A stretch of 64,000 nt of DNA from contig JBBQJW010000002.1 of the NCBI GenBank assembly GCA_038326325.1, positions 178,778 through 242,777 of the forward strand, in the 5' to 3' direction. The position numbers and the translations under genes are program-made. This DNA is from UBA10324 sp038326325. Its GTDB lineage: Bacteria > Bacteroidota > Bacteroidia > Chitinophagales > UBA10324. The notes beneath the pieces were generated by a model that saw nothing but the letters and a program-made list of their open reading frames with translations, was not told where the DNA came from and did not search any database. Below, piece after piece: positions 45,619-53,397 of the stretch. Position 1 is the first letter of the stretch. Each line of letters begins with the position of its first letter.

Positions 45619-45837
45619 GCCATATTTAGTGGTAGGCTCCGCAGCCACTGAAGAAGTTGATTGTGTTTTATATTTCTTTCTCTTCCTTTTTAACTTTTCT
45701 TTCTCTTCAAATTTCTTTCTGCGCTCTGCGAAATATTTTTGAGTTTCTTCAAAGTTCAAATCCATAATATCCAAACTTATCTTGTCGCGTATTTCGCGCA
45801 AGCGCTCAATCATTGTTTTTTTATTTTTAGTTTTCAT
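45610..45837 (-). CDS. Small antitoxin-like protein paired with PIN toxin
   Basis: 75 residues from the Met at 45837 (MKTKNKKTMIERLREIRDKI). After a lysine-rich start there is a predicted helical core with DLNFEETQKYFAERRKKFEE, then a very basic run (KEKLKRKRKKYKTQ). It overlaps the end of the PIN gene by 11 bp, so both are translated together. Toxin-first order is unusual for VapBC, but this family pairing is known from genome neighbourhoods. Its antitoxin role is inferred from context. A close duplicate lies at 44845. Confidence 0.65.
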   Translation of the reverse strand: MKTKNKKTMIERLREIRDKISLDIMDLNFEETQKYFAERRKKFEEKEKLKRKRKKYKTQSTSSVAAEPTTKYGKR

Positions 45838-46297
45838 AATGCAAAACTTCTTTAGGTGTGCGGATGTCAATGGTTTTGTAACCGTGTTTCAAATTTACAG
45901 AATTATATCCATTGATTCGTTCAACATTAACGATGTGTTTGAAATTCCAACTCACAAGTAATTCAGCTTTGCAAATAGTAGCAATAGCGATATGTAAACA
46001 ATCAGCGATGCTGGTTTTTCCAACTACTTTTTCTTTTACATATTCATCAGCGAGCCATCGTGCCTCAGCAGTATCCTGAATTTTTTCTGTTGAATCTTTT
46101 GATAATCGTGAAATCAAGTTCCGGACTCTTTGTGGTGCATTTATCAATTCTTCATCGAGCAGAAAGGAAGTGAGAATTATAATTTCACCTTTTCGCGCAC
46201 GAGAGAAAAATTTTCGTGTCGCATCAGCAAACTCTTCATCAAAATATCCACCTGCTACTGAAGTGTCAATGTAAATTCGTTGCAAGCGCTTCTTCAT
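45827..46297 (-). CDS. PIN-domain toxin, VapC-like
   Basis: 156 residues. The fold's acidic residues are seen in order: RIYIDTSVAGG with Asp11, FLLDEELINA with Glu49/50, and TSIADCLHIAIA with Asp99. The fourth position is Asn in SWNFKHI, a common variant. PIN toxins are metal-dependent RNases. A small antitoxin-like gene overlaps its 3' end. A copy of the dispersed element ends 23 bp upstream of its start codon and may carry its promoter. Confidence 0.85.
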   Translation of the reverse strand: MKKRLQRIYIDTSVAGGYFDEEFADATRKFFSRARKGEIIILTSFLLDEELINAPQRVRNLISRLSKDSTEKIQDTAEARWLADEYVKEKVVGKTSIADCLHIAIATICKAELLVSWNFKHIVNVERINGYNSVNLKHGYKTIDIRTPKEVLHYEN

Positions 46298-46320
46298 TTT
46301 GTGATTTATTTATTTCTAAA

Positions 46321-46413
46321 GCACAAAGTAATAATTCCTAAACCACGAAATAAACACCGCAGTAAAATAAAAGCGCGGGTTGCGCCAACTTTAATTGTCT
46401 GAACTTTGATTTA
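46321..46413 (+). repeat. Dispersed 60-90 bp element, copy C
   Basis: GCACAAAGTAATAATTCCTA leads into a diverged middle (CACCGCAGTAAAATAAAAGC) and GCGGGTTGCGCC. It starts 23 bp from the PIN toxin start codon on the minus strand. Confidence 0.65.
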
Positions 46414-46578
46414 TATGATTTATGAGATGGGTGTAATTTTATTTAAAACGCACTCAATATTAATACAGCCATTTTTCAAATTGTGTAAAACAAAATTTTT
46501 CTGTTACACCTGCTCAATAATATTTTTAACCTATCGTTAATTCAATATTTTTAAAATAGCAGTTAAACAAATAGTGTC

Positions 46579-47256
46579 ATGATTGTTCCGACAATGAGTT
46601 TCGAACAAATGTTCGACGAGGTAATGAAGGAGAGAGCAGAACTCAATGCAAAGGCACAAGCGTTATATGCAGGAGTTCGTCGGAATTTTTTAAAGACAGG
46701 AAATGAGAACTCAACTATCAGTACTGAAATATTTTCAGCAAGAAAAAATCATTACTATCTTTTTTATAAGATTAGAAAGAATGAGAACCGAAGCGATGTT
46801 TCATTCCTGCTTCACACCAACGACAACAATGGCTTCCGCACACTTCAACCAATGAAAACGGGGAATGATGATGAGCTACATATTATAACAGGCCATTTTT
46901 ATCGCAGGTATAATGAGCGGTGTTCGCTTGGTTTTGTAAAACCACTCGACATGATAAAACATTTTCATAAAAATAATGAACATCAGGACAGAGGTCATTT
47001 TGAAGAGCAGGAGATCGGCAAACCCGCAAAGGTTTTTTCGAGTGTTACAAATGGAGTAATGCTTGGATTAATTTATCTTGAGAAAAATGTAACAGTTTAT
47101 AAAACATTTATTCATCGTAATATGCTTTTTAAGGAGCAAAGAGAAGCTCTTAATTATCTTAAACATTTAAAGAAAATGGATGAACTCATTTTGATAGAAG
47201 ATGAGATGGAACAAAAAATGGATGATGAACGAAAGAACTGGATGGCGCACAGATAG
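46579..47256 (+). CDS. Hypothetical protein
   Basis: 225 residues, no signal peptide or membrane segment. The middle contains HIITGHFYRRYNERCSLGF, rich in His, Arg and Tyr, and a second patch HFHKNNEHQDRGHFEEQE that could bind metal or nucleic acid. The C-terminus is a charged helix (KMDELILIEDEMEQKMDDER). I do not recognise the family. It is preceded by a TGTTACA motif at 46502-46508 and followed by a dispersed-element copy. Codon use looks like the neighbours. Confidence 0.6.
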   Translation: MIVPTMSFEQMFDEVMKERAELNAKAQALYAGVRRNFLKTGNENSTISTEIFSARKNHYYLFYKIRKNENRSDVSFLLHTNDNNGFRTLQPMKTGNDDELHIITGHFYRRYNERCSLGFVKPLDMIKHFHKNNEHQDRGHFEEQEIGKPAKVFSSVTNGVMLGLIYLEKNVTVYKTFIHRNMLFKEQREALNYLKHLKKMDELILIEDEMEQKMDDERKNWMAHR

Positions 47257-47320
47257 TAAAAATCGTTACTGGCACTAAAAATCAGTTTAAATCTGTTACA
47301 TCAAAGTTCCACTGTATTTT

Positions 47321-47370
47321 GCCAAATCAAGAACTAAACAATTAGATAAAATAAGGGTGCAGGTGATTAA
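47321..47370 (+). repeat. Dispersed 60-90 bp element, copy D (diverged)
   Basis: GCCAAATCAAGAACTAAACA followed by ATTAGATAAAATAAGGGTGC and AGGTGATTAAG keeps the core order but not the stem. It lies between two plus-strand genes. Confidence 0.5.
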
Positions 47371-47487
47371 GAAGTTTGTGTTCCCGGCATTCGGGTATTC
47401 CCAATTGATTGCAAATAACTGTTACAGTACTGCCCGCTGAATAAATAATGTTCCGGTTTGTTTTCTTTCGCTAATTTTAATCTTGCA

Positions 47488-48387
47488 ATGACAGCCAAAA
47501 AAGGAATACTGACTATTGAGTCGCTCGAAAAATTTGAGCGGGTTATCAATCGCGATTTCAATGCTTACGACATTAACATGATGGTGATGCCGGGCACACT
47601 GGAAGATAAACACAAGAATTGCGACAATATTCCCGCACTCCGTCGGCAGTTTAATCTCATCTATCTTTTTCTGGATGGTGAGCACGATGTGAAACTTGGT
47701 GCTGAGCATACGCAGTTAAAACCTAACGATCTGGTGATTGTGCCTGAGAATATGATTTATGCCAGCGATCACATTCGAAATTGTCGCGGCTTTTGCATTC
47801 ACTTTAAAACAGAATATGTAATGCCGCTTTTATCGCGGACGCTTACAGATGAGTTTCCGTTCTTCCACTTCGACAGTTTACATATCATCAATATTTCAAT
47901 CGATGAAAGTAAAATCATTCAGCAGGCATACAATGACATACTGAATGAGTACAAACGATTCTCATTCGAGAAAGAATACATTCTACGCAATTATATTTTA
48001 ATTCTTTTACTACGGGTGCGTGAAATTTATTCGGCGCATGTAAAGCAAATGTCAAAAAACAGTACTCGTGGCGAACAATTAGCAATTAAATTCAAACATC
48101 TGGTTGAAAAACATTTTCTCGAAATCAGGTCTGTAAACGCGTATTCAGTTATGATGAATGTTACACCTAAACATTTATCTGAAGTTGTAAAAAAAATATT
48201 CGGTCGCTCGCCAATTGAAATTATTCATGATATGCTTTTGCTTGAATCAAAAGCGCAACTTCGTTCAACTGATAAAACGATTTCTGAAATTGCTTACTTT
48301 CTTAATTTCGAAGATCAATCTCATTTCTCGCATTTTATTAAAAACAGAACCGGCAGCACACCACAGGAGTTTCGGAAGCAACAGTAA
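47488..48387 (+). CDS. AraC-family transcriptional regulator
   Basis: 299 residues from the ATG at 47488; a TTG 30 bp earlier is possible but less likely. The N-terminal 150 residues form a cupin-like sensing domain (LDGEHDVKLGAEHTQLKPND, VIVPENMIYASDHIR). The last 100 residues hold the two helix-turn-helix motifs: VNAYSVMMNVTPKHLSEVVK and ISEIAYFLNFEDQSHFSHFI, ending GSTPQEFRK. The ligand is unknown. The cupin gene 84 bp downstream on the same strand is a likely target or partner. Confidence 0.93.
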   Translation: MTAKKGILTIESLEKFERVINRDFNAYDINMMVMPGTLEDKHKNCDNIPALRRQFNLIYLFLDGEHDVKLGAEHTQLKPNDLVIVPENMIYASDHIRNCRGFCIHFKTEYVMPLLSRTLTDEFPFFHFDSLHIINISIDESKIIQQAYNDILNEYKRFSFEKEYILRNYILILLLRVREIYSAHVKQMSKNSTRGEQLAIKFKHLVEKHFLEIRSVNAYSVMMNVTPKHLSEVVKKIFGRSPIEIIHDMLLLESKAQLRSTDKTISEIAYFLNFEDQSHFSHFIKNRTGSTPQEFRKQQ

Positions 48388-48471
48388 TATTTACATACAT
48401 CTCCGATATAATTACAATTTCAGGCGAAGCAGTGCCTGCATCTTTGTATTTCACAATTAAAAACAAAAACA

Positions 48472-48852
48472 ATGGAAACGCTTGCAAAAAATTTTCTTAA
48501 AACCGAATTGAAAGATTTTGGAACACCTGATGAAGTGCGTGAATTTCCTAAAGGAAAACTTGAACTTATTAAAATTGGTGGAGCCACAATTGGTCGTGCT
48601 GTTTTTGAACCGGGATGGAGGTGGTCAACTTCAGTTCAACCGATTGCCAAAACGCATAGTTGTCAGGCACCGCATTTTCAATATCATGTGTCAGGAGTGT
48701 TACATGTTAAAATGGATGATGGCAGTGAATTCGATTGTAAACCAGGTGATGTTTCTTTATTGCCTTCGGGTCATGATGCGTGGACAGTAGGAAACGAACC
48801 TGCAGTGGTTGTTGATTTTCAAGGGATGGTTGACTACGCGAAAAGTTTATAG
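48472..48852 (+). CDS. Single-domain cupin protein
   Basis: 126 residues. The beta-barrel motifs are visible: FEPGWRWSTSVQPIAKTHSC, PHFQYHVSGVLHVKMDDGSE and CKPGDVSLLPSGHDAWTVGN. Metal-binding His residues are at HFQYH and GHDAW. The short sequence CATCTTTG about 45 bp upstream is a near-match to the -7 promoter box. It follows the AraC regulator and ends with a terminator. The function is likely small-molecule binding or an enzyme of unknown substrate. Confidence 0.85.
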   Translation: METLAKNFLKTELKDFGTPDEVREFPKGKLELIKIGGATIGRAVFEPGWRWSTSVQPIAKTHSCQAPHFQYHVSGVLHVKMDDGSEFDCKPGDVSLLPSGHDAWTVGNEPAVVVDFQGMVDYAKSL

Positions 48853-48905
48853 ATTCTATCGGTGTGTTACACAACGAGTTGTTTTGAGTATCTCGAAAAC
48901 AAATA

Positions 48906-48934
48906 AACCTCTCTGAAAACCAGAGGGGTTTTTT
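48906..48934 (+). terminator. Terminator after cupin gene
   Basis: CCTCT (48908-48912) and AGAGG (48922-48926) pair around CTGAAAACC, followed by GG and six T. It lies 54 bp after the cupin stop. Confidence 0.7.
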
Positions 48935-49020
48935 GTTGGATTTTAAAATCAATTTACTGTTTCAGAAGGAATAACTTGCGAGGGAAAGTCCCTTGCTCTT
49001 TGAAAGGAATCAAATTTCAA

Positions 49021-49080
49021 AATTCACCAACTAAACAATTCAATCACATAATAGCGCAGGTTGTGTAAACTGTAATTTAG
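49021..49080 (+). repeat. Dispersed 60-90 bp element, copy E
   Basis: CACCAACTAAACAATTCAAT, then ATAATAGCGCAGGTTGTGTA. It lies 32 bp after the end of the oxidoreductase gene and corresponds to copy G next to the duplicated pseudogene. Confidence 0.7.
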
Positions 49081-49111
49081 AAATTAATGAAAATGAAAAA
49101 AAATATTGAAA

Positions 49112-50077
49112 TTATTGAGGTGTAACAGTAATAACTACACTTCCTGTTTTCATTCCTGTTTCAACATATTTATAAGCTTCAACAATTTGTTCTAATTTAT
49201 AAAAGCGATCGATAACAGGTTTAAGTTTTCCGGCTTCTGCAAGTTCTTTAAAGAAAATAATATCTTCTTTTCTGTCAACCGGTATTGGGAATTTTACTTT
49301 TTTACCTCCGAAGAATGTTATCAATGGTAAAAATAAATTCTGAGCTAAAAACCCGAGCTCAGTAGAAATGTATTTGCCTCCCGGGCTAAGAATTTTTTTA
49401 CACTTGAAAAACGAACTCTTACCTACCGCGTCAAAAACAAAATCAAAAGTTTTATTGCGCCGCGTGAAATCTTCTTTCTGGTAATCGATAACTTCATCGG
49501 CTCCAAGTGATTTAACCAAATCAATATTTTTTGTACCACAAACCGCTGTAACATCGGCACCAAAATACTTGGCGAGTTGTACCGCCGAACTTCCTATAGA
49601 ACCTGAACCGCCATTAATAAGAATTTTGTCTCCATTCTTAACTTTCATTTTCCGAAGCATTGTAACAGCAAGCCAGGGACCTTCGCATAAAGCAACAACT
49701 TCTTCATATTTTAAATTGGAAGGCATTGTTGTAATAGAACCTTTTTCCTTTACGCTGATATATTCCGCGTGCGCGCCAAACACAATGCAACTCAACCCAA
49801 AAACTTTGTCACCAACTTTAAACGACTTTACATCTTTTCCAATTGAATCTATTTCTCCCGCTAATTCGCTTCCAAGTATTTTTCTTTTTGGTTTGAAAAG
49901 CCCTCCAACCAATCGCACCAAAAGATATTGCGGATCGCGAAACCCGCAATCGGTTCGGTTTACCGTCGTCGCATGAATTTTTATTAATACTTCACTATCG
50001 CCAACTTTTGGTTTTGGAATTTCTTTTAATTGAACAACCTCAGGGGGGCCATAAATAATATTTACTATCGCTCGCAT
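49112..50077 (-). CDS. Zinc-free MDR-family NAD(P)H oxidoreductase (quinone oxidoreductase-like)
   Basis: 321 residues. The N-terminal GroES-like domain shows YGPPEVVQLKEIPKP and IHATTVNRTDCGFRDP. The nucleotide-binding domain has NGGSGSIGSSAVQLAKYFGA, and later SLGADEVIDYQKEDF. Structural-zinc cysteines are missing, as in quinone oxidoreductase relatives. NADPH use is inferred from the family. It is flanked by dispersed-element copies E and F. A broken partial duplicate sits at 52951-53272 between copies G and H, so gene and elements were duplicated together. Confidence 0.9.
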   Translation of the reverse strand: MRAIVNIIYGPPEVVQLKEIPKPKVGDSEVLIKIHATTVNRTDCGFRDPQYLLVRLVGGLFKPKRKILGSELAGEIDSIGKDVKSFKVGDKVFGLSCIVFGAHAEYISVKEKGSITTMPSNLKYEEVVALCEGPWLAVTMLRKMKVKNGDKILINGGSGSIGSSAVQLAKYFGADVTAVCGTKNIDLVKSLGADEVIDYQKEDFTRRNKTFDFVFDAVGKSSFFKCKKILSPGGKYISTELGFLAQNLFLPLITFFGGKKVKFPIPVDRKEDIIFFKELAEAGKLKPVIDRFYKLEQIVEAYKYVETGMKTGSVVITVTPQ

Positions 50078-50090
50078 AATTTTTTATCAA

Positions 50091-50162
50091 GGCGCAAAAT
50101 AATAATTCCTTAAATCACCAACTGAGCGACTCAATAAAATATAAGCAAAGATTGTGTGAACA
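50091..50162 (+). repeat. Dispersed 60-90 bp element, copy F
   Basis: GGCGCAAAATAATAATTCCT, then AAATCACCAACTGAGCGACT and GATTGTGTGAACAG. It ends 14 bp from the oxidoreductase start codon on the minus strand. The rest of 50163-50449 contains no gene I can support. Confidence 0.7.
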
Positions 50163-50449
50163 GTAGTTTTATGAACTGTTCCTCCAAAGAAAAGCAGTGA
50201 TTTTTTTAGTTTTTAGTTTTCGGTCTAACAGATTCACCTGAGAGAGAAGCTGGATTTTCTGATTCAATGAAACTGTTGAGGATGGGGGTTCCCGCATTGA
50301 GGAAACTATGACTCAACATTTATCTAATAAGTTTGAAATGTAATGAATAACAATAAAAAAATTGTGGCAGGAAAGTTATCAGATGTGTAACAGGTATTTA
50401 ATGCTGAACGCTAAATAATACTTTCCCTTAACTAATAAAAAAAAACCAC

Positions 50450-51433
50450 ATGAACAAGAATTTTAAACAATACCCGCTTACGGATGGTAACGGAAATGAC
50501 AACACCATAAGAGAAGTAACAATAGAAAATAAAGGAAATGGCTGGGGTATGTTTTTTATTATAACTACCGTTGTGTTTTTGGGGTTGAGCATTTATTTGT
50601 ATGTAAATAATATGCGGGCAAATAGAACAGGCGAATTGCTAAGCACTAAGGTTATTGATTCTGAAAGCAGGTACAATGACCTTGATTCAAGATATACGGC
50701 AACACTTGTTGATCTTGAAAATTACCGAGGCAAGAATGCGGAATTAGATAGCATGATTTCGCTTAACGAAAAGACGATTAACGACCTGCAGGCATCCTTA
50801 AAAAAGGATAGAACGAACAGGCAATTGAATGAAGCAGAATACAAAAAGCATTTAGCAGATCTGGATGTTGTTGTTTCTGACCTGAATACGAAGATTGAAC
50901 AATTGCAAAAGGAAAAAAATATGTTGCTGGTTGCAAAAGATTCAATGGGCAATGTAATTACCGTGAATACGATTGCGATATCTGATTTGCAAAACAGTAA
51001 TTCAAAACTCAATACCAAAGTAACTATCGCTTCCTTGCTGATTCCGGAAGAAATAACTATAAGCGGGATAACAAGTAAATCAAACGGAAATGAATCAACC
51101 ACCATGAAGGCTGAGAAATCGGATTATCTGAAAATATGTTTGAACCTGCCAGCAAATAAAACAGCCGATGCGGGCAGAAAAACTTTTTTGATAAGAATAA
51201 TAAACCCTACAGGATCGTTATTATCTGAAAATGATAGCTCTGGAATCTTTGTGTCTGTTGAAAATAATTTGCAGATGCAGTCCACCTTAGCGTCAAGCAT
51301 TCAATATGCTAACCAGTCCCAACAAGCATGCTCAATGTGGAAACCTAAAAGTGCATTAACTAAAGGAATGTATACAACCCAAATTTACCAAGATGGATAT
51401 CTTATTGCCTCACAAAAATTTGAATTAAAATAA
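50450..51433 (+). CDS. Membrane-anchored coiled-coil protein, function unknown
   Basis: 327 residues. A short hydrophilic N-terminus is followed by one membrane helix (WGMFFIITTVVFLGLSIYLYV, about residues 32-52), then a coiled coil from about 65 to 165 with heptads such as LDVVVSDLNTKIEQLQKEK. The last 130 residues form a beta-rich domain (PEEITISGITSK, SDYLKICLNLPANK, YTTQIYQDGYLIASQKFELK). The topology suggests that the coiled coil and end domain lie in the periplasm. An IS element stands 44 bp downstream. I do not recognise the family. Confidence 0.75.
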   Translation: MNKNFKQYPLTDGNGNDNTIREVTIENKGNGWGMFFIITTVVFLGLSIYLYVNNMRANRTGELLSTKVIDSESRYNDLDSRYTATLVDLENYRGKNAELDSMISLNEKTINDLQASLKKDRTNRQLNEAEYKKHLADLDVVVSDLNTKIEQLQKEKNMLLVAKDSMGNVITVNTIAISDLQNSNSKLNTKVTIASLLIPEEITISGITSKSNGNESTTMKAEKSDYLKICLNLPANKTADAGRKTFLIRIINPTGSLLSENDSSGIFVSVENNLQMQSTLASSIQYANQSQQACSMWKPKSALTKGMYTTQIYQDGYLIASQKFELK

Positions 51434-51434
51434 A

Positions 51435-51459
51435 CCGGAAAAATTCCGCAATTTTTTTT
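51435..51459 (+). terminator. Short terminator before the IS element
   Basis: CGGAA (51436-51440) pairs with TTCCG (51444-51448), followed by CAA and eight T. It starts 2 bp after the stop of the coiled-coil protein gene. Confidence 0.55.
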
Positions 51460-51466
51460 GTTTGTT

Positions 51467-51477
51467 GGTGTTACACC
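51467..51477. repeat. Left target site duplication of the IS, a TGTTACA motif copy
   Basis: GGTGTTACACC stands directly outside the left inverted repeat. The same 11 bases, with T at the centre in both cases, stand outside the right end (52761-52771). Confidence 0.75.
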
Positions 51478-52760
51478 ACAACTGTTCGGAAGACTACACA
51501 AAGGAATGATTTTCAGTATAACTAACAAGCATGATTTAGAAAATTAAATTGTGTGAACAAGAGGTTTGTGATATGGATGCAAGCCAAATTATTTCCCTGC
51601 TGCCGGAAGAGATTCTGAGTGACTTAGCAATAGAAACAAAAGTCAATCGGTATGCAAAAAAATTGCAGGCAGAAATTTTATTTAAGTTGCTGATGCATTG
51701 CATTCTCTCGCATAAGGAGAACAGTTTGCGGACGATGGAATCTGCTTATGAGAGCATGGCATTTCAACTGCTCAACAATGGAAAAAAGAAAAACAGTATT
51801 CGGTTCAGTTCCATCAGCGAACGATTGAGCGTGATGAATGCCGATTACTTCGAAAAAATTTATCAGAGTTGCATCAGTATTTATGGAAAGGTGATGAAGG
51901 AAGAAGCCGCTTCATTCATTCGGTATGATTCAACTATTGTAGCACTTTCATCTCAGTTATTAAAGGAGGGCTATCACATTAAAGGCGGAGATGCCGAGCA
52001 AGTGCGCTTGTTAAAATTCACGATTGGGTTTTCACAACTGCCTCAAAGTGCTGACCTGTATATGACAGCGCAACATGGAAGCGAAAACATTGCACTTAAA
52101 GAATCCATACTGTTACACCAGCCTGTCAGAACAAATGCCATTCGGATATTTGACAGAGGACTGAACGCACGAAAAACTTTTGATGAATTCATTGAAAAGA
52201 AAATTCCATTTGTAACCAGAGTAATGGCAAGCAACAAACACGAAGTGTATTTGCAAAATCAGTTGCTGAAAACTGTTAAAACGGATTCACTTAAAATCAA
52301 CAGCGATGAATGGGTTTATTTATTTTCAGAAGGAAGCAAGAAGGCAAAACACCCGGTTCGTTACATCAAATGCAAACAGAAAAGCACAGGAGAAGAAATA
52401 GTTTTTGTCACCAACATCTCTGATTTAACTGCTGCGCAGGTTACCGATTTATACAAGCGCCGATGGGATATTGAAGTGTTCTTTAAATTTTTAAAACAGG
52501 AATTAAACTTCAGCCACTTAATCAACAGAAGCGAAAACGGAATACGAATCATGCTCTATGCAACACTAATTGCTTCAATACTGTTATTAGTTTATAAAAA
52601 ATTAAATGGCTTATCAGGATACAAAATCATGAAACTGAAATTTGTTCAAGAGCTTGAAAAATCAATCACCAGAGATATTGTTATCATGACCGGAGGCGAC
52701 CCACTTATATTTGATAATCTCTTCTCAAAACCTCCAGACTAATTTCTTCCGAACAGTTGT
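51478..52760 (+). mobile_element. IS4-family insertion sequence, complete
   Basis: 1283 bp bounded by perfect 15 bp inverted repeats, ACAACTGTTCGGAAG (51478-51492) and CTTCCGAACAGTTGT (52746-52760). It has a single transposase gene with all DDE residues. An 11 bp direct repeat GGTGTTACACC lies outside each end, within the range known for the IS4 family. If the flanking motif is counted as part of the ends, the inverted repeats would be 26 bp with a single central mismatch; the identical centre base in both copies favours a target duplication. Confidence 0.88.
51549..52742 (+). CDS. IS4-family DDE transposase
   Basis: 397 residues from a TTG, or 389 from the ATG at 51573, which I consider the likelier start. 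The catalytic triad is seen as IRYDSTIVALS (first Asp), AIRIFDRGLNARKTFDE (second Asp) and the family's C-terminal YREK-type motif RRWDIEVFFKFLKQELNF with the Glu. It is intact, with no frameshift, so the element may still be active. The stop lies 3 bp before the right inverted repeat. One TGTTACA motif copy occurs inside (52111), encoding Leu-Leu-His. Confidence 0.93.
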   Translation: MCEQEVCDMDASQIISLLPEEILSDLAIETKVNRYAKKLQAEILFKLLMHCILSHKENSLRTMESAYESMAFQLLNNGKKKNSIRFSSISERLSVMNADYFEKIYQSCISIYGKVMKEEAASFIRYDSTIVALSSQLLKEGYHIKGGDAEQVRLLKFTIGFSQLPQSADLYMTAQHGSENIALKESILLHQPVRTNAIRIFDRGLNARKTFDEFIEKKIPFVTRVMASNKHEVYLQNQLLKTVKTDSLKINSDEWVYLFSEGSKKAKHPVRYIKCKQKSTGEEIVFVTNISDLTAAQVTDLYKRRWDIEVFFKFLKQELNFSHLINRSENGIRIMLYATLIASILLLVYKKLNGLSGYKIMKLKFVQELEKSITRDIVIMTGGDPLIFDNLFSKPPD

Positions 52761-52771
52761 GGTGTTACACC
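52761..52771. repeat. Right target site duplication of the IS, a TGTTACA motif copy
   Basis: GGTGTTACACC, identical to the left copy at 51467-51477. Joining the two flanks at this motif restores a single copy in the ancestral sequence. Confidence 0.75.
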
Positions 52772-52844
52772 TGCGCTTTTAACCCTTTTGTTCTGAGGTA
52801 ATCGTCGGGAGCCTTTTACAAGCAATTGTAATTCATTTCACGCT

Positions 52845-52915
52845 GCACATCATAAAAATTCCTAAATCACCAACTAAACAACTCAATAAAATAAAAGATC
52901 AAGTTGTGTGAAGTG
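52845..52915 (+). repeat. Dispersed 60-90 bp element, copy G
   Basis: ATCATAAAAATTCCTAAATC, then ACCAACTAAACAACTCAATA and CAAGTTGTGTGAAG. ACAACT pairs with AGTTGT. It lies next to the 3' end of the oxidoreductase pseudogene, like copy E at the intact gene. Confidence 0.75.
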
Positions 52916-52950
52916 AATATAGAAGTTGATGTAAACGGAAAAAATTGAAA

Positions 52951-53272
52951 TTATTGAGGTGTAACAGTAATAATAACGCTTCCTGTTTTCATTCCTGCCT
53001 CAACATATTTATATGCTTCAACAATTTTATATTATTCCCAATCGCTTCTATTTGTCAAGCTAATTCGCTCCCGAGTATATGTCTTTTGGGTTTGAAAAGC
53101 CCACCAACCGAACCAAAAGATATTGCGGATCGCGGAATCCGCAGTTGGTTCGGTTTACTGTTGTTACATGAACTTTAATTAATACTTCATTATCCTTTGA
53201 TAATGATTTTATTACTTCTTTCAAGTTAACTACCTCTGGTGGTCCATACTTTGTGCTTATAATTGCTTTTAT
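52951..53272 (-). pseudogene. Broken partial duplicate of the 49112 oxidoreductase
   Basis: On the minus strand the front end reads IKAIISTKYGPPEVVNLKE, with ATA in place of the start ATG, and continues to VNRTNCGFRDPQYLLVR. It then jumps to the C-terminal part (AYKYVEAGMKTGSVIITVT) after losing about 600 bp, including the whole nucleotide-binding region. The last codons match the intact gene except for few bases. Loss of start and core makes it non-functional. Confidence 0.85.
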
Positions 53273-53287
53273 TATATTTTATAAATA

Positions 53288-53345
53288 CGAAAAATAATAA
53301 TTCCGAAACCATTAACTAAATAGTTCAAAAAAAGTCCCGGCCTGT
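53288..53345 (+). repeat. Dispersed 60-90 bp element, copy H (diverged)
   Basis: GAAAAATAATAATTCCGAAA, then CCATTAACTAAATAGTTCAA, after which similarity fades. It lies just upstream of the pseudogene's former start, as copy F does for the intact gene. Confidence 0.6.
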
Positions 53346-53397
53346 GAGTGGAGTTTTTTCAATAACTAATTAAAAGTTTTATTATAAGGATGTCTAA

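Noticed and set aside
50163..50449. Possible remnant reading SDSMKLLRMGVPALRKL in the gap before 50450
   Set aside because: Only about 17 residues without any recognised family or supporting frame.
52945..53178. Plus-strand frame 52945-53178 as a gene
   Set aside because: It is antisense to the oxidoreductase pseudogene, as shown by the matching minus-strand translation.
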